Source: Bacteroidia bacterium
Lineage (GTDB): Bacteria; Bacteroidota; Bacteroidia; Flavobacteriales; Flavobacteriaceae
Assembly: GCA_030427585.1 (NCBI GenBank)
Contig: JAUIBW010000001.1
Span: 186,001 to 250,000, forward strand
Length of the DNA: 64,000 bases
Direction of reading: 5' to 3'
Shown: one piece after another, positions 33,033 to 45,821 of the stretch
How the letters are laid out: each line of letters starts with the position of its first letter
Position numbering within the stretch: position 1 is the first letter of the stretch
The notes under the pieces: generated by a model
Database searches by the model: none
What the model was told of the DNA's origin: nothing
The model's input: the letters and a program-made list of their open reading frames with translations, nothing else
Position numbers and translations under genes: made by a program

Positions 33033-36000
33033 TTAGTTATAATTAACTTCTTGTCGCTGTTCCATTCGTTCTTCAAACTCCTCGTTTGAACCAACAATGA
33101 TACTTTCATAGTCTCTCATTCCTGTTCCTGCTGGTATTCTATGTCCAACAATTACATTCTCTTTAAGACCTTCAAGGCTATCAATTTTACCACTTACCGC
33201 AGCTTCGTTTAACACTTTTGTTGTTTCCTGGAATGACGCTGCAGAGATAAATGACTTGGTTTGTAGCGAAGCTCTTGTAATACCTTGCAGTATTGGAGTC
33301 GCTGTAGCAGGAGAAACGTCTCTTGCAATAACTAAGTTTTTATCATCTCTACGCAAAGCAGAATTTTCATCTCTTAAATCACGAGGAGAAATAATCTGTC
33401 CTTCTTTAAGGTTTTCACTATCTCCAGAATCTTCAACAACCTTCATTCCGAAGATTTCATCATTTTCTTCAATAAAATCAGATTTGTGTACTAACTGATT
33501 TTCAAGGAAAATAGTATCTCCCGGGTCCTGGATTCTTACTTTACGCATCATTTGACGTACTACTACTTCAAAATGCTTATCATTAATTTTTACACCCTGT
33601 AGTCGATATACTTCTTGTACTTCATTAACCAAATACTGCTGTACTGCAGAAGGGCCTTTGATTTTAAGAATATCTTCTGGTGTAGTAGACCCATCTGATA
33701 ATGGCATTCCTGCACGAACATAATCATTTTCCTGAACAAGAATTTGATTAGAAAGTTTTACGAGATACTTTTTAATTTCTCCTATTCTGGATTCTACTAT
33801 AATCTCTCGATTACCACGTTTGATTTTTCCAAATGATACTACACCATCAATTTCACTAACCACAGCAGGGTTAGAAGGATTACGTGCTTCGAATAATTCT
33901 GTTACTCTCGGAAGACCTCCTGTAATATCTCCAGCTTTAGCAGATTTACGAGGGATCTTAACCAGAATTTTACCTACTTTAATCTTATCATTATCGTCTA
34001 CCATAAGGTGAGCTCCTACAGGTAAGTTATAAGAACGTAACACTTCATCTCCTTTTCCTAATACATGTAGTGTTGGTATCTTTTTCTTATCACGAGATTC
34101 AGAAATTACTTTTTCCTGAAAACCTGTTTGTTCATCAATCTCTACTTGATAGGTAGTACCTTGTTCAATATTTTCATATCTTACTTTACCAGCAAATTCA
34201 GAGATAATTACTCCATTATATGGATCCCACTGACAGATTACATGATCTTTATCTATTTTATCTCCATCCTGGATAAATAATTGAGAACCATAAGGGATTA
34301 AGTTTGTACTTAAAACAATCTTAGTTTTTGGATCAATAATCTTAACTTCTGATGTACGAGAAATTACTACATCAATCTCATTGCCATCTCCATCTTCTCC
34401 TTTAACGGTTTTAAGTTCTTCAATTTCTGCTTTACCAGCAAACTTAGATCTTAATTGATTTTCTTCAGAAATGTTACCTGCAATACCTCCCACGTGGAAT
34501 GTACGTAATGTTAGCTGTGTGCCAGGCTCTCCAATAGATTGAGCAGCTACAACACCAACGGCTTCACCGCGCTGTACTGTTTTACCAGTAGCTAGGTTAC
34601 GACCATAACATTTTACACAGATTCCTTTCTTAGCTTCACAAGTAAGTGCAGAACGAACTTCTACAGATTCTACAGGAGAATTCTCAATAATCTTAGCAAC
34701 TTCATCATTAATTTCTACACCAGCTTCAGCCAATACTTCTTGAGTTAATGGATCGACAACATCTTGCAATGAAGTTCTACCTACTATTCTAGCTGCAAGT
34801 CCTTCTATAATTTCCTCATTCTTCTTTAACGGACTTACCTCTACACCTCTAAGTGTACCACAATCTTCTATATTAACAATAACGTCCTGAGCAACATCTA
34901 CCAAACGACGTGTAAGGTATCCAGCATCTGCAGTTTTAAGAGCGGTATCTGCAAGACCTTTACGAGCACCGTGAGTAGAAATAAAGTACTCAAGAATAGA
35001 AAGTCCTTCCTTAAAGTTAGAAAGAATTGGGTTTTCGATAATTTCTCCACCAGCAGAACTTGCTTTCTTTGGTTTTGCCATCAATCCACGCATTCCGGTT
35101 AACTGTCGAATCTGTTCTTTAGATCCCCTTGCCCCAGAATCAAGCATCATATATACCGAATTGAATCCTTGCTGATCTTCACGAATACGCTTCATAGACA
35201 ATTCTGTCAACTCAGCATTTGTAGATGTCCAAATATCAATTACCTGATTATAACGCTCATTATTAGTAATAAGCCCCATATTATAGTTTGCTACAATATT
35301 GTCTACCTGAGCATTTGCATCAGCAATCATGGTATGTTTCTCTTTAGGAATAATAATATCTCCTAAACTAAATGATAATCCTCCCTGGAATGCAAAGTTA
35401 TATCCTAAGGTTTTGATTTCATCTAAGAATTCTGCTGTTTCAGGAACACTTGTTACTTTCAAAATACCTCCGATAATATCTCGAAGTGATTTTTTAGTCA
35501 ATACCTCGTTAATATATCCTGCTTTTTCTGGAACTTTCTCGTTAAATAAAACTCTACCCGTAGTAGTTTCAATAATTTTGGTTACTACTTCTCCATCTTC
35601 AATATCACTAGTACGAACTTTGATATTCGCATTAATATCCAATCTTTTTTCATTATAAGCTATAATTACTTCTTCTGGAGAGTAGAACGTTAAATCTTCT
35701 CCTTTTATTTCTAATTCTGGAGTAGATCTACGAGACTTGGTCATATAATAAAGTCCCAAGACCATATCCTGAGAAGGAACTGTTACCGGTGATCCATTAG
35801 CAGGGTTAAGAATGTTGTGCGATGCTAACATCAATAACTGAGCTTCTAAAATTGCTTCTGGTCCTAGTGGTAAGTGTACTGCCATTTGATCTCCATCAAA
35901 ATCGGCATTAAATGCAGTACAAACCAAAGGGTGTAACTGTATTGCTTTACCTTCGATAAGTTTAGGCTGAAAAGCCTGAATACCTAAACGGTGAAGCGTA

Positions 36001-37331
36001 GGAGCACGGTTTAGTAATACCGGATGTCCCTTTAAGACATTCTCTAAAATATCCCAAACCACAGGTTCTTTTCTATCTATAATTTTCTTGGCAGATTTTA
36101 CTGTCTTTACAATACCACGCTCAATCAATTTTCTGATCACAAATGGTTTATAAAGTTCTGCTGCCATATTTTTTGGAAGACCACATTCGAATAGTTTCAA
36201 TTCTGGCCCTACAACAATCACAGAACGTGCCGAGTAATCTACACGTTTTCCTAGTAAGTTCTGACGGAAACGTCCTTGTTTACCTTTTAAGGAATCGGAT
36301 AATGATTTTAAAGGTCTATTAGAATCTGTTTTAACTGCAGAAGCCTTACGTGTATTATCAAATAGTGAATCTACAGACTCCTGTAGCATACGTTTTTCAT
36401 TACGCAAAATGACTTCTGGAGCTTTGATTTCCATTAAACGTTTCAAACGATTATTACGGATAATCACACGACGATACAAGTCATTTAAATCTGAAGTTGC
36501 AAAACGGCCTCCGTCAAGTGGTACCAAAGGACGTAATTCTGGTGGAATTACTGGTACAACTTTAAGAACCATCCATTCTGGATTGTTTTCTCTGTTTTTA
36601 TTTGCATCACGGAAAGACTCTACAACCTGAAGACGTTTTAATGCTTCAGTTTTACGTTGTTTAGACGTTTCGTTATTTGCTTTATGTCTTAGTTCGTAAG
36701 ATAGTGCATCAAGATCAATTCTTCTTAAAATCTCGATAAGGCACTCTGCTCCCATCTTTGCGATGAACTTATTCGGATCTGTATCATCAAGATATAGATT
36801 TTCCTGAGGAAGGCTATCTAAAATATTTAAATACTCTTCTTCTGTAAGGAAATCCATTTTCTGAACAGCTTCTCCTTCTTCATTTTTGGCAATACCAGGC
36901 TGAATTACTACGTAACGTTCGTAGTAAATAATCATATCTAATTTCTTAGACGGAAGTCCTAATAAATATCCAATTTTATTTGGTAAAGAGCGGAAATACC
37001 AGATGTGCGCCACAGGAACAACTAAGTTAATATGTCCTACACGATCTCTTCGCACTTTCTTTTCGGTAACTTCTACTCCACATCGATCACAAACAATACC
37101 TTTGTAACGAATTCTTTTATATTTACCACAAGCACATTCGAAGTCCTTTACAGGTCCAAAAATACGCTCACAGAACAAACCATCACGCTCGGGTTTGTGA
37201 GTACGATAATTGATAGTTTCGGGTTTTAACACTTCTCCCTGAGATGCTGCTAAAATTGACTCAGGAGATGCTAAACCTATAGAGATTTTATTAAACCTCT
37301 TTACTGTATTCTTATCATTATTTCTTGCCAT
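33033..37331 (-). CDS. rpoC: DNA-directed RNA polymerase subunit beta prime
   Basis: 1432 residues, the expected Bacteroidota size. The N-terminal zinc-binding Cys set ([20 protein letters not shown]), the catalytic [14 protein letters not shown] motif and the second Cys set ([18 protein letters not shown]) are present, as is the trigger-loop region near [12 protein letters not shown]. The subunit forms the active centre of RNA polymerase with RpoB. It follows rpoB by 97 bp that contain a REP-like hairpin. The start ATG is at 37331 ([16 protein letters not shown]). Confidence 0.99.
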   Translation of the reverse strand: MARNNDKNTVKRFNKISIGLASPESILAASQGEVLKPETINYRTHKPERDGLFCERIFGPVKDFECACGKYKRIRYKGIVCDRCGVEVTEKKVRRDRVGHINLVVPVAHIWYFRSLPNKIGYLLGLPSKKLDMIIYYERYVVIQPGIAKNEEGEAVQKMDFLTEEEYLNILDSLPQENLYLDDTDPNKFIAKMGAECLIEILRRIDLDALSYELRHKANNETSKQRKTEALKRLQVVESFRDANKNRENNPEWMVLKVVPVIPPELRPLVPLDGGRFATSDLNDLYRRVIIRNNRLKRLMEIKAPEVILRNEKRMLQESVDSLFDNTRKASAVKTDSNRPLKSLSDSLKGKQGRFRQNLLGKRVDYSARSVIVVGPELKLFECGLPKNMAAELYKPFVIRKLIERGIVKTVKSAKKIIDRKEPVVWDILENVLKGHPVLLNRAPTLHRLGIQAFQPKLIEGKAIQLHPLVCTAFNADFDGDQMAVHLPLGPEAILEAQLLMLASHNILNPANGSPVTVPSQDMVLGLYYMTKSRRSTPELEIKGEDLTFYSPEEVIIAYNEKRLDINANIKVRTSDIEDGEVVTKIIETTTGRVLFNEKVPEKAGYINEVLTKKSLRDIIGGILKVTSVPETAEFLDEIKTLGYNFAFQGGLSFSLGDIIIPKEKHTMIADANAQVDNIVANYNMGLITNNERYNQVIDIWTSTNAELTELSMKRIREDQQGFNSVYMMLDSGARGSKEQIRQLTGMRGLMAKPKKASSAGGEIIENPILSNFKEGLSILEYFISTHGARKGLADTALKTADAGYLTRRLVDVAQDVIVNIEDCGTLRGVEVSPLKKNEEIIEGLAARIVGRTSLQDVVDPLTQEVLAEAGVEINDEVAKIIENSPVESVEVRSALTCEAKKGICVKCYGRNLATGKTVQRGEAVGVVAAQSIGEPGTQLTLRTFHVGGIAGNISEENQLRSKFAGKAEIEELKTVKGEDGDGNEIDVVISRTSEVKIIDPKTKIVLSTNLIPYGSQLFIQDGDKIDKDHVICQWDPYNGVIISEFAGKVRYENIEQGTTYQVEIDEQTGFQEKVISESRDKKKIPTLHVLGKGDEVLRSYNLPVGAHLMVDDNDKIKVGKILVKIPRKSAKAGDITGGLPRVTELFEARNPSNPAVVSEIDGVVSFGKIKRGNREIIVESRIGEIKKYLVKLSNQILVQENDYVRAGMPLSDGSTTPEDILKIKGPSAVQQYLVNEVQEVYRLQGVKINDKHFEVVVRQMMRKVRIQDPGDTIFLENQLVHKSDFIEENDEIFGMKVVEDSGDSENLKEGQIISPRDLRDENSALRRDDKNLVIARDVSPATATPILQGITRASLQTKSFISAASFQETTKVLNEAAVSGKIDSLEGLKENVIVGHRIPAGTGMRDYESIIVGSNEEFEERMEQRQEVNYN

Positions 37332-37385
37332 AATATATGGTTGCTAAAGAATTATTGTAATTTAATTTTGAATAGTTCATGTTTC

Positions 37386-37419
37386 ATTCGTACCCTTCGA
37401 CTTTGCTCAGGGTACGAAT
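37386..37419. repeat. REP-like palindrome between rpoB and rpoC
   Basis: ATTCGTACCCT (37386-37396) and AGGGTACGAAT (37409-37419), a perfect 11-bp stem around TCGACTTTGCTC. The core CCCTTCGACTTTGCTCAGGG resembles dispersed intergenic palindromes that I recall from Bacteroidota genomes. There is no T run, so it is probably not a full terminator. Confidence 0.6.
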
Positions 37420-37428
37420 TAGTATTTA

Positions 37429-40400
37429 CTATTCTTCTAATCTGATATCCAGACCCAGACCTTTTAATTCGTGCATTAATACATTAAAAGATTCTGGTAA
37501 TCCTGGTTCTGGCATAGGTTCACCTTTAACAATACTTTCGTATGTCTTAGCTCTTCCTATAACATCATCAGATTTTACCGTCAATATCTCACGTAAGGTT
37601 GCAGAAGCACCATAAGCTTCTAGCGCCCATACTTCCATCTCTCCAAAACGCTGACCTCCAAATTGAGCCTTACCACCAAGTGGTTGTTGAGTAATCAACG
37701 AGTAAGGACCTATAGAACGTGCATGCATTTTATCATCTACCATGTGACCAAGCTTAAGCATATAAATCACACCTACAGTAGCTGGCTGGTGGAAACGATC
37801 TCCCGTGCCTCCATCATAAAGATAGGTATGTCCAAATCTTGGAATTCCTGCTTCATCTGTAAATCCATTAATCTGATCTAAAGACGCTCCATCAAAAATT
37901 GGAGTAGCAAATTTTCTGTCCAGTTTTTGCCCGGCCCATCCTAATACTGTTTCATAGATCTGACCAATATTCATACGAGATGGTACCCCAAGTGGGTTTA
38001 GTACAATATCAACTGGTGTTCCGTCTTCTAAGAATGGCATATCTTCTTCTCTTACAATACGAGCAACAATACCTTTGTTACCGTGACGACCTGCCATTTT
38101 ATCACCTACTTTTAGCTTACGTTTCTTAGCGATATAAACTTTAGCAAGTTTTATAATTCCTGAAGGTAACTCATCTCCTACAGAGATTGTAAATTTCTCT
38201 CTTCGAAGGTTACCTTGTAAATCATTTTCTTTAATCTTATAGTTATGAATAAGATCTGCAACCATACTGTTTAAAACATCGTCGGTAGTCCATGTTCCTT
38301 TGGTAAGGTGAGCATAATCATCTACACTATTAAGCATTTTCTGAGTATACTTTTTACCTTTAGGAAGCACCTCTTCTCCAAGATCATTCATAACTCCTTG
38401 AGAAGTTTTACCACCAACAATAGCGAATAACTTGTCTACTAATTCAGATTTTAGTAATTCGAATTTTGTATCGTATGATCTTTCTAAAATCTCAATATCT
38501 TCTTTATCCTGAGAACGTTTTCTCTTATCTTTTATAGCGCGGGCAAATAATTTTTTATCAATTACCACACCATGTAAAGAAGGAGAAGCTTTTAAAGAAG
38601 CATCTTTAACGTCTCCTGCTTTATCTCCAAAGATTGCTCTTAATAGTTTCTCTTCTGGAGTAGGATCACTTTCTCCTTTTGGAGTAATTTTTCCGATAAG
38701 AATATCACCTGGTTTGATTTCTGCACCAACACGGATCATTCCGTTTTCATCAAGATCTTTGGTAGCCTCTTCAGAAACGTTAGGAATATCATTAGTTAAT
38801 TCTTCGTTACCTAATTTGGTATCTCTAACCTCAAGAGAATATTCATCAATATGGATTGAAGTAAAGATATCTTCTCGTACTACTTTTTCAGAAATCACAA
38901 TCGCATCCTCAAAATTATACCCTTTCCAAGGCATGAAGGCTACTTTCATATTTCTACCAAGGGCAAGTTCTCCTTTTTCCGTAGCATATCCCTGACACAA
39001 TACCTGACCTTTTTTAACACGATCACCAACATTAACGATCGGTTTAAGATTTATATTGGTACCTTGATTCGTTTTACGGAATTTTATTAATTCATATGTT
39101 TTAGAATCATCATCAAAGCTTACCATTCTTTCCTCTTCGGTTCTATCATATTTAATGGTAATCTTTTGTGCATCTACATACTCAACAACCCCTTCTCCTT
39201 CTGCATTAATCAATACTCTGGAATCTGATGCCACCTGACGTTCTAATCCTGTTCCTACAATAGGAGCATCAACTCTTAATAATGGTACTGCCTGACGCAT
39301 CATGTTTGATCCCATCAATGCACGGTTTGCATCATCATGTTCTAAAAATGGAATTAAAGATGCAGAAATAGATGCTATCTGATTAGGGGCAACATCGGCA
39401 TAATTAACTTTGGCTGGGTCAATTACAGGGAAATCACCTTCCATACGTGCAATTACCTTATCAGAATCTATTGCACCATCTTCTTTTAACGGAATATTAG
39501 CCTGAGCTATTAATTTTTCTTCTTCCTCTTCTGCACTTAGGTATGTATATCCAGAAAGATCAACCTTTCCTTCTTCTACTTTTCTGTATGGAGTTTCAAG
39601 GAATCCCATTGAATTCACTTTTGCAAATACAGAAAGTGAAGAGATAAGACCAATATTTGGTCCTTCTGGAGTTTCAATAGGACATAGACGACCGTAATGT
39701 GTATAGTGTACATCACGAACCTCAAAACCTGCACGCTCACGTGATAAACCTCCAGGTCCAAGAGCCGAAAGCCTACGCTTATGTGTGATCTCTGCTAATG
39801 GATTGGTTTGATCCATGAACTGAGATAGCTGGTTTGTACCAAAGAACGAATTAATTACAGATGATAGCGTTTTAGCATTGATCAAATCAATTGGTGTAAA
39901 AACCTCATTATCTCTAACATTCATACGTTCACGGATGGTACGGGCCATACGCGCCAGACCAACTCCAAACTGTTGTGATAATTGCTCTCCTACTGTTCTA
40001 ACACGACGGTTAGAAAGGTGATCGATATCATCAATTTCAGCTTTAGAATTAATTAATTCTATTAAGTACTTTATAATGGTAATAATATCTTCTTTGGTAA
40101 GCACTTGCTTATCCATTGCAATATCAAGTCCCAATTTCTTGTTCATTCTATAACGGCCTACTTCACCAAGGTTGTAACGTTGATCAGAAAAGAATAACTT
40201 GTCAATAATACCTCTTGCAGTTTCTTCATCGGGCGGTTCTGCATTACGTAATTGACGGTATATATGTTCTACCGCTTCTTTTTCAGAGTTGGTAGGATCT
40301 TTTTGTAAAGTATTGTGGATAATTGCATAATCTCCTTTTTGATTATCTTCTTTATGAAGCAAAATGGTTTTTGCTCCACATTCGATAATCTCTTCAAGAT

Positions 40401-41241
40401 GATCTTTATCTAAGATAGTATCACGATCTAAAACGATCTCGTTACGCTCAATAGATACTACTTCTCCTGTATCTTCATCTACAAAATCTTCATGCCATGT
40501 ATTTAATACACGTGCTGCTAATTTGCGTCCTAAAACTTTTTTCAATCCAGATTTAGAAACTTTTACTTCTTCTGCTAGATCAAATATTTCTAAAATATCT
40601 TTATCACGTTCAAAACCAATTGCACGGAAAAGCGTAGTTACCGGTAATTTTTTCTTTCTATCGATATAAGCGTACATTACACTATTGATATCGGTAGCAA
40701 ATTCTATCCAAGAACCCTTAAAAGGAATTACTCTTGCAGAATATAATTTAGTTCCATTGGCATGGAATGATTGTCCAAAGAATACTCCCGGTGAACGGTG
40801 TAATTGAGATACGACTACTCGCTCTGCCCCATTAATACAAAAAGTACCACTGGGTGTCATATAAGGAATTGTACCTAAGTACACATCCTGAACAATAGTC
40901 TCAAAATCTTCGTGTTCTGGGTCTGTACAGAAAAGTTTTAGACGGGCTTTTAAAGGTACACTATAGGTAAGACCTCTTTCTATACACTCCTGCAGATCAT
41001 ATCTTGGTGGGTCTACAAAGTAATCTAAAAACTCTAGTACAAATTGATTACGTGTATCTGTAATCGGGAAGTTTTCCATGAAGGTATTGTATAAACCTTC
41101 GTTTCCTCTTTCTTCAGATTTTGTTTCTAGTTGAAAGAAATCCTGGAATGATTTGATCTGAATATCCAGAAAATCAGGATAATCAGGTCTATTCTTTACA
41201 GAAGAGAAATTCAATCTTTCAGTTTGCGTTGCTAACATCAA
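37429..41241 (-). CDS. rpoB: DNA-directed RNA polymerase subunit beta
   Basis: 1270 residues. Recognisable parts include the rifampicin-pocket region ([40 protein letters not shown]), the [12 protein letters not shown] segment and the C-terminal end with [21 protein letters not shown]. In the cluster I region the residues [14 protein letters not shown] are of the wild-type, rifampicin-sensitive form. Cotranscribed downstream of rplL after a hairpin-bearing spacer. The start used is ATG 41241; MLATQTERL one codon later is equally possible. Confidence 0.99.
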   Translation of the reverse strand: MMLATQTERLNFSSVKNRPDYPDFLDIQIKSFQDFFQLETKSEERGNEGLYNTFMENFPITDTRNQFVLEFLDYFVDPPRYDLQECIERGLTYSVPLKARLKLFCTDPEHEDFETIVQDVYLGTIPYMTPSGTFCINGAERVVVSQLHRSPGVFFGQSFHANGTKLYSARVIPFKGSWIEFATDINSVMYAYIDRKKKLPVTTLFRAIGFERDKDILEIFDLAEEVKVSKSGLKKVLGRKLAARVLNTWHEDFVDEDTGEVVSIERNEIVLDRDTILDKDHLEEIIECGAKTILLHKEDNQKGDYAIIHNTLQKDPTNSEKEAVEHIYRQLRNAEPPDEETARGIIDKLFFSDQRYNLGEVGRYRMNKKLGLDIAMDKQVLTKEDIITIIKYLIELINSKAEIDDIDHLSNRRVRTVGEQLSQQFGVGLARMARTIRERMNVRDNEVFTPIDLINAKTLSSVINSFFGTNQLSQFMDQTNPLAEITHKRRLSALGPGGLSRERAGFEVRDVHYTHYGRLCPIETPEGPNIGLISSLSVFAKVNSMGFLETPYRKVEEGKVDLSGYTYLSAEEEEEKLIAQANIPLKEDGAIDSDKVIARMEGDFPVIDPAKVNYADVAPNQIASISASLIPFLEHDDANRALMGSNMMRQAVPLLRVDAPIVGTGLERQVASDSRVLINAEGEGVVEYVDAQKITIKYDRTEEERMVSFDDDSKTYELIKFRKTNQGTNINLKPIVNVGDRVKKGQVLCQGYATEKGELALGRNMKVAFMPWKGYNFEDAIVISEKVVREDIFTSIHIDEYSLEVRDTKLGNEELTNDIPNVSEEATKDLDENGMIRVGAEIKPGDILIGKITPKGESDPTPEEKLLRAIFGDKAGDVKDASLKASPSLHGVVIDKKLFARAIKDKRKRSQDKEDIEILERSYDTKFELLKSELVDKLFAIVGGKTSQGVMNDLGEEVLPKGKKYTQKMLNSVDDYAHLTKGTWTTDDVLNSMVADLIHNYKIKENDLQGNLRREKFTISVGDELPSGIIKLAKVYIAKKRKLKVGDKMAGRHGNKGIVARIVREEDMPFLEDGTPVDIVLNPLGVPSRMNIGQIYETVLGWAGQKLDRKFATPIFDGASLDQINGFTDEAGIPRFGHTYLYDGGTGDRFHQPATVGVIYMLKLGHMVDDKMHARSIGPYSLITQQPLGGKAQFGGQRFGEMEVWALEAYGASATLREILTVKSDDVIGRAKTYESIVKGEPMPEPGLPESFNVLMHELKGLGLDIRLEE

Positions 41242-41309
41242 TGGACGGAATTAAATTAAAATTTAAAAAAGGGTGCGTATTTATAACTTAATGTTTATAT
41301 ACGCAAAAT

Positions 41310-41352
41310 GGTTTAGACCTCATCAGGCATCATTGCATGATGGGTCTAAACC
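41310..41352 (-). promoter_or_regulatory. Hairpin between rplL and rpoB (attenuator or processing site)
   Basis: GGTTTAGACC (41310-41319) pairs with GGTCTAAACC (41343-41352), 10 bp, extended by CATCA/TGATG inside. On the minus strand only ATTTTG follows, a poor T run. Partial termination or RNase cleavage at this junction would lower rpoBC relative to rplJL, as known in other bacteria. Confidence 0.6.
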
Positions 41353-41374
41353 TATATGTCAATATATGGTAAGC

Positions 41375-41752
41375 TTATTTAAGCTCAACCTCAGCTCCAG
41401 CCTCTTCTAATTGTGCTTTAAGAGCTTCTGCTTCATCTTTAGATATTCCTTCTTTGATTGCTTTAGGAGCTTCATCAACTAACCCTTTAGCATCTTTAAG
41501 ACCAAGACCTGTAAGTTCTTTTACAAGTTTTACTACAGCTAGTTTAGCACCACCCGCAGCCTTAAGGATTACATCAAATTCTGTTTTTTCTTCAGCAGCA
41601 TCTCCTCCACCAGCACCACCGCCAGCAGCTACAGCTACTGCTGCTGCAGCAGGTTCGATACCATATTCTTCTTTTAATATATCAGCTAACTCATTAACTT
41701 CTTTTACTGTTAAGTTAACTAATTGTTCTGCGAAATCTTTTAAATCTGCCAT
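41375..41752 (-). CDS. rplL: Ribosomal protein bL12 (L7/L12)
   Basis: 125 residues. The N-terminal dimerisation helix ([20 protein letters not shown]), Ala/Gly-rich hinge ([19 protein letters not shown]), and C-terminal factor-binding domain ([22 protein letters not shown]) are in canonical order. It forms the ribosomal stalk with uL10 and recruits translation factors. It lies 68 bp after rplJ in the same operon. Confidence 0.98.
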   Translation of the reverse strand: MADLKDFAEQLVNLTVKEVNELADILKEEYGIEPAAAAVAVAAGGGAGGGDAAEEKTEFDVILKAAGGAKLAVVKLVKELTGLGLKDAKGLVDEAPKAIKEGISKDEAEALKAQLEEAGAEVELK

Positions 41753-41820
41753 TTTCTATCGTTTTAAATAATTTTTTTAATTGAAATATAATTGTTAAAA
41801 AGTGCGTACACTACTATTAA

Positions 41821-42342
41821 TTATCCTTCTTTTTCGGATAACGTTTTAAGAATACCGGCTATAGTACCACCGCTTGATTTTAATGCTGAAATAACATTCT
41901 TAGCTGGTGATTGTAATAGGCCAATGATGTCTCCGATAACTTCTTCCTTAGACTTGATATTAACTAAAGCGTCTAAGTTTTCGTCACCTACATATACTGC
42001 CTCTTCTATAAATGCTCCTTTTAATACAGGTTTTTCGGATTTCTTACGAAACTCCTTAATTACCTTTGCAGGTGCATTACCAGTTTCAGCAAACATAATG
42101 GAAGTATTACCTTTTAATGTTGTTGGTAATTCTCCAAAATCTTTATCTGAGTTCTCCATTGCCTTTGCAAGGAGTGTATTCTTAACTACTTTTAATGATA
42201 CATTAGCTTTAAAACAAGCTCTACGTAAATTTGAAGTTGTTCCTGCATCCAATCCTGAAATATCTGCTAAATAGATATTAGCGTTATTAGCTAACTGAGC
42301 AGTTAAGTCTTCAATTACTAGTGATTTTTCTTCTCTTGTCAT
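41821..42342 (-). CDS. rplJ: Ribosomal protein uL10
   Basis: 173 residues. MTREEKSLVIEDLTAQLANN and LRRACFKANVSLKVVKNTLLAKAME are typical of uL10, the stalk base that carries bL12 dimers. It follows rplA by only 15 bp, so there is no space for the long structured L10 leader that lies in front of rplJ in E. coli and Bacillus. Confidence 0.98.
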   Translation of the reverse strand: MTREEKSLVIEDLTAQLANNANIYLADISGLDAGTTSNLRRACFKANVSLKVVKNTLLAKAMENSDKDFGELPTTLKGNTSIMFAETGNAPAKVIKEFRKKSEKPVLKGAFIEEAVYVGDENLDALVNIKSKEEVIGDIIGLLQSPAKNVISALKSSGGTIAGILKTLSEKEG

Positions 42343-42357
42343 AATCGTTTATCTTAA

Positions 42358-43053
42358 TTACCCAGCAAAGTTTTTAGCGTCTATTTCTACACCAGGACTC
42401 ATAGTAGAAGATATATATATTGATTTAATATATACTCCTTTTGCAGTCTGTGGCTTCAACTTTACCAATGTTGTTAATAATTCTTTAGCATTTCCTGCTA
42501 TTTTCTCTGCATCAAAAGAAGATTTACCAATTGCTGCATGAACAATACCAGTTTTATCTACTTTAAAATCAATCTTACCTGCTTTTACATCAGAAACCGC
42601 TTTTGCAACATCCATTGTTACAGTTCCAGTTTTTGGGTTAGGCATTAATCCACGAGGTCCTAATACTCTACCTAATGGTCCTAATTTACCCATAACACTA
42701 GGCATAGTGATAATTACATCAACATCTGTCCATCCACCTTTGATTTTATCAAGATATTCATCAAGGCCAACAAAATCAGCACCTGCTTCTTTTGCTTCGG
42801 CTTCTTTATCTGGTGTTACTAATGCTAATACTTTAACATCTTTTCCTGTTCCGTGAGGTAATGTTACCACACCACGTACCATTTGATTTGCTTTACGTGG
42901 ATCTACGTTCAGACGAACAGCAAGATCTACAGAAGCATCAAAATTTACGTTTGTTATTTCTTTTACTAAAGCAGAAGCTTCATCTAATGAATACGCTTTG
43001 TTTTTATCAACTTTAGCGTTTGCTTCCTTTTGCTTTTTAGTTACTTTTGCCAT
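42358..43053 (-). CDS. rplA: Ribosomal protein uL1
   Basis: 231 residues. Signature [22 protein letters not shown] and N-terminal [21 protein letters not shown] fit uL1, which binds 23S rRNA and forms the mobile L1 stalk; in many bacteria it also represses its own operon by binding the rplK leader. It starts 18 bp after rplK. Confidence 0.98.
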   Translation of the reverse strand: MAKVTKKQKEANAKVDKNKAYSLDEASALVKEITNVNFDASVDLAVRLNVDPRKANQMVRGVVTLPHGTGKDVKVLALVTPDKEAEAKEAGADFVGLDEYLDKIKGGWTDVDVIITMPSVMGKLGPLGRVLGPRGLMPNPKTGTVTMDVAKAVSDVKAGKIDFKVDKTGIVHAAIGKSSFDAEKIAGNAKELLTTLVKLKPQTAKGVYIKSIYISSTMSPGVEIDAKNFAG

Positions 43054-43071
43054 TTTGTAAACGTTTTTGGA

Positions 43072-43509
43072 TTAAAAAGGAGCTTGTCCTTTTACAGTTA
43101 CACCCATTGAACGAGCGGTACCAGCAATCATTTTCATAGCAGACTCTACAGTAAATGCATTTAAATCTTGCATTTTATCTTCTGCGATTGTACGAACTTG
43201 ATCCCAAGTAACACTAGCTACTTTTTTACGATTAGGCTCTCCAGAACCCTTTTTCTGTTTTGCTGCTTCCAGTATCTGAACAGCTGCTGGCGGAGTTTTG
43301 ATAACAAAGTCAAAAGACTTGTCTGTGTACACATTAATTACCACGGGTAATACTTTACCTGCTTTATCTTGTGTTCTACCATTGAATTGCTTACAGAATT
43401 CCATGATATTTACTCCGGCAGCACCTAAAGCAGGTCCAACTGGTGGGGATGGGTTTGCCGCTCCTCCACGCACTTGTAATTTTACTACTTTACCTATCTC
43501 TTTAGCCAT
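43072..43509 (-). CDS. rplK: Ribosomal protein uL11
   Basis: 145 residues, full length. The start [29 protein letters not shown] is diagnostic, as is the C-terminal [10 protein letters not shown]. uL11 forms the GTPase-associated centre with uL10 and 23S rRNA. It follows nusG by 75 bp, the most likely place for an uL1-regulated leader, although I cannot draw a convincing structure there. Confidence 0.98.
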   Translation of the reverse strand: MAKEIGKVVKLQVRGGAANPSPPVGPALGAAGVNIMEFCKQFNGRTQDKAGKVLPVVINVYTDKSFDFVIKTPPAAVQILEAAKQKKGSGEPNRKKVASVTWDQVRTIAEDKMQDLNAFTVESAMKMIAGTARSMGVTVKGQAPF

Positions 43510-43584
43510 TTTTCTAATTTTAAATTAGAATTGTTCTATAAGTGGAAGCAAAAGAACAACTCTGGATCTATAATGTAACAATTA

Positions 43585-44139
43585 TTATATTTTTTCTACT
43601 TGCATATAACTCAATTCTAATGGGGTTTTTCTTCCGAAAATCTTCACCATTACCTCAAGTTTACGCTTTTCTTCATTTACTTTTTCAACAGTACCATTAA
43701 ATCCGTTAAATGGCCCATCGATAACTTTTACTGTTTCTCCTACTGTGTAAGGGATTGCAACATTATCAGTTTTAACTGCAAGTTCATCGACCTTACCAAG
43801 CATTCTATTAATTTCAGCTTTTCTTAAGGGTACAGGATCTCCTCCTTTTACTTCACCAAGAAAACCTATTACGCCATTAATAGATTTAATTATATGTGGT
43901 ATTTCTCCAGAAAGGTTAGCTTCTATCATAACATAACCGGGAAAATACACTCTTTCTTTATTTATTTTTTTCCCATTACGAATCTGCACTACTTTTTCTG
44001 TAGGCACTAGAATCTGAGAAACATAATCTTCGAGTCCCATATGAGCAATTTCTCGCTCGATATAGTCTTTAACTTTATTTTCCTGACCGCTTACTGCTCT
44101 TACCACGTACCATTTCTTCGTATTATCTACTTCAGCCAT
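43585..44139 (-). CDS. nusG: Transcription termination/antitermination factor NusG
   Basis: 184 residues. The NGN domain (KKWYVVRAVSGQENKVKDYIE, VYFPGYVMIEANLSGE) and C-terminal KOW domain (GETVKVIDGPFNGFNGTVEKVNEEK) are intact. NusG binds RNA polymerase and modulates pausing, Rho action and coupling to the ribosome. The gene starts 9 bp after secE. Confidence 0.98.
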   Translation of the reverse strand: MAEVDNTKKWYVVRAVSGQENKVKDYIEREIAHMGLEDYVSQILVPTEKVVQIRNGKKINKERVYFPGYVMIEANLSGEIPHIIKSINGVIGFLGEVKGGDPVPLRKAEINRMLGKVDELAVKTDNVAIPYTVGETVKVIDGPFNGFNGTVEKVNEEKRKLEVMVKIFGRKTPLELSYMQVEKI

Positions 44140-44148
44140 TTTAATAAT

Positions 44149-44346
44149 TTAAGATTTAACTAAAGTAAAATAATATTCTATCACATTACTAAATGCAGTA
44201 TCTATACCCCAGATAACTAATGAAAAAATAACCGAAAAAACGATTACAATCAAAGTAAGTCTTTGTGCTTCTGCCCAAGGGGTCCAAGTCACATGATTCT
44301 TTAGCTCGTTATATGATTCTGCAATGTAATTTACTAGTCCAGCCAT
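44149..44346 (-). CDS. secE: Preprotein translocase subunit SecE
   Basis: 65 residues with one membrane segment (LTLIVIVFSVIFSLVIWGIDTAF) preceded by the amphipathic helix (VNYIAESYNELKNHVTWTPWAEAQ), the short single-span form usual outside enterobacteria. SecE clamps SecY in the inner-membrane translocon. It lies between tRNA-Trp and nusG on the same strand. Confidence 0.96.
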   Translation of the reverse strand: MAGLVNYIAESYNELKNHVTWTPWAEAQRLTLIVIVFSVIFSLVIWGIDTAFSNVIEYYFTLVKS

Positions 44347-44444
44347 CTTGTTTATTTTTTAAACGAATCAAAAACAAATTTTAATTTCGTTATAAAACTC
44401 ATTATTTTAACAATCTATACTATATATAATATTGATTGACTTTG

Positions 44445-44517
44445 CACGGGTTGAGAGACTCGAACTCCCGACACCTGGTTTTGGAGACCAGTGCTCTACC
44501 AACTGAGCTAAACCCGT
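44445..44517 (-). tRNA. tRNA-Trp (anticodon CCA)
   Basis: 73 nt, acceptor stem ACGGGTT/AACCCGT, discriminator G. Anticodon stem CTGGT/ACCAG, with loop reading CCA. It sits between tuf and secE, the conserved position for tRNA-Trp. CCA is not encoded. Confidence 0.96.
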
Positions 44518-44575
44518 AACATAAGTCAAGGTATTCGTATCAACGAATACCTTAACTTTTATATACTATCTTGTA

Positions 44576-45763
44576 TTAGTCTAAAATTTCAGTTACTTGA
44601 CCAGCACCTACTGTTCTACCACCTTCACGGATCGCAAAACGAAGACCTACATTCATTGCAATTGTCTGAATTAACTCAACAGTAATTGTTAAGTTATCAC
44701 CAGGCATTACCATTTCAACTCCATCAGGAAGAGCAATATTTCCTGTTACATCAGTTGTACGTACATAAAACTGAGGACGGTAGTTATTATGGAATGGAGT
44801 GTGACGTCCACCTTCTTCTTTCTTAAGGATATACACCTCAGCTTTGAATTTTTTATGTGGAGTTACAGAACCAGGCTTAGTAATTACCATACCACGAGAA
44901 ATTTGAGTTTTCTCAATTCCTCTTAATAGGATACCAGCGTTATCTCCAGCCTCTCCTCTATCAAGGATTTGACGGAACATCTCGATACCAGTAATAGTAG
45001 AAGTTAATTTCTCAGCTCCCATACCAATAATCTCTACAGGATCTCCAGTATTAGCGATTCCTGTTTCTATACGACCTGTAGCAACAGTACCACGACCAGT
45101 AATAGAGAATACATCTTCAATCGGCATTAAGAAATCTTTATCTACATCACGCTTAGGTAATTCGATCCAAGCATCTACAGCTTTCATTAATTCTAAAACT
45201 GTATCAACCCACTTCTGCTCTCCGTTAAGAGCTCCAAGTGCAGAACCAGAAATCACAGGACCATTATCTCCATCATATTCGTAGAAAGATAAAAGATCTC
45301 TAACTTCCATCTCAACAAGCTCTAATAGTTCCTCATCATCAACCATATCCACTTTATTAAGGAATACAACGATTCTAGGAATACCTACCTGACGACCTAA
45401 AAGTATATGTTCACGAGTTTGTGGCATAGGACCATCTGTAGCAGCAACTACCAAGATCGCACCATCCATTTGTGCAGCACCAGTAACCATGTTCTTTACA
45501 TAATCGGCGTGACCTGGACAATCAACGTGTGCATAATGACGATTCTCAGTTTGGTACTCAACATGAGATGTATTAATAGTAATACCTCTTTCTTTTTCTT
45601 CTGGAGCATTATCGATTTGATCAAAATCTCTCGCTTCAGAAAGACCTGCATCTGCCAATACTTTAGTAATCGCAGCAGTTAAAGTCGTTTTACCGTGATC
45701 AACGTGTCCAATAGTACCAATATTTAAGTGCGGTTTGGAACGATCAAAAGTTTCCTTTGCCAT
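44576..45763 (-). CDS. tuf: Elongation factor Tu
   Basis: 395 residues. P loop [25 protein letters not shown] and the C-terminal barrel ([18 protein letters not shown]) are all intact. EF-Tu delivers aminoacyl-tRNA to the ribosome in its GTP form. Only one tuf copy lies in the window. It is flanked by tRNA-Thr(GGT) and tRNA-Trp on the same strand and is probably transcribed with the tRNA cluster. Confidence 0.99.
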   Translation of the reverse strand: MAKETFDRSKPHLNIGTIGHVDHGKTTLTAAITKVLADAGLSEARDFDQIDNAPEEKERGITINTSHVEYQTENRHYAHVDCPGHADYVKNMVTGAAQMDGAILVVAATDGPMPQTREHILLGRQVGIPRIVVFLNKVDMVDDEELLELVEMEVRDLLSFYEYDGDNGPVISGSALGALNGEQKWVDTVLELMKAVDAWIELPKRDVDKDFLMPIEDVFSITGRGTVATGRIETGIANTGDPVEIIGMGAEKLTSTITGIEMFRQILDRGEAGDNAGILLRGIEKTQISRGMVITKPGSVTPHKKFKAEVYILKKEEGGRHTPFHNNYRPQFYVRTTDVTGNIALPDGVEMVMPGDNLTITVELIQTIAMNVGLRFAIREGGRTVGAGQVTEILD

Positions 45764-45821
45764 AATTAATTTATTTAATCTAAGTTATATATTAGTGTTC
45801 AATTCAAAATTCTGAACCTAG

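Noticed and set aside
42343..42357. L10 leader regulatory RNA before rplJ
   Set aside because: Only 15 bp separate rplA and rplJ, too short for this structure; if stalk autoregulation exists it must act elsewhere.
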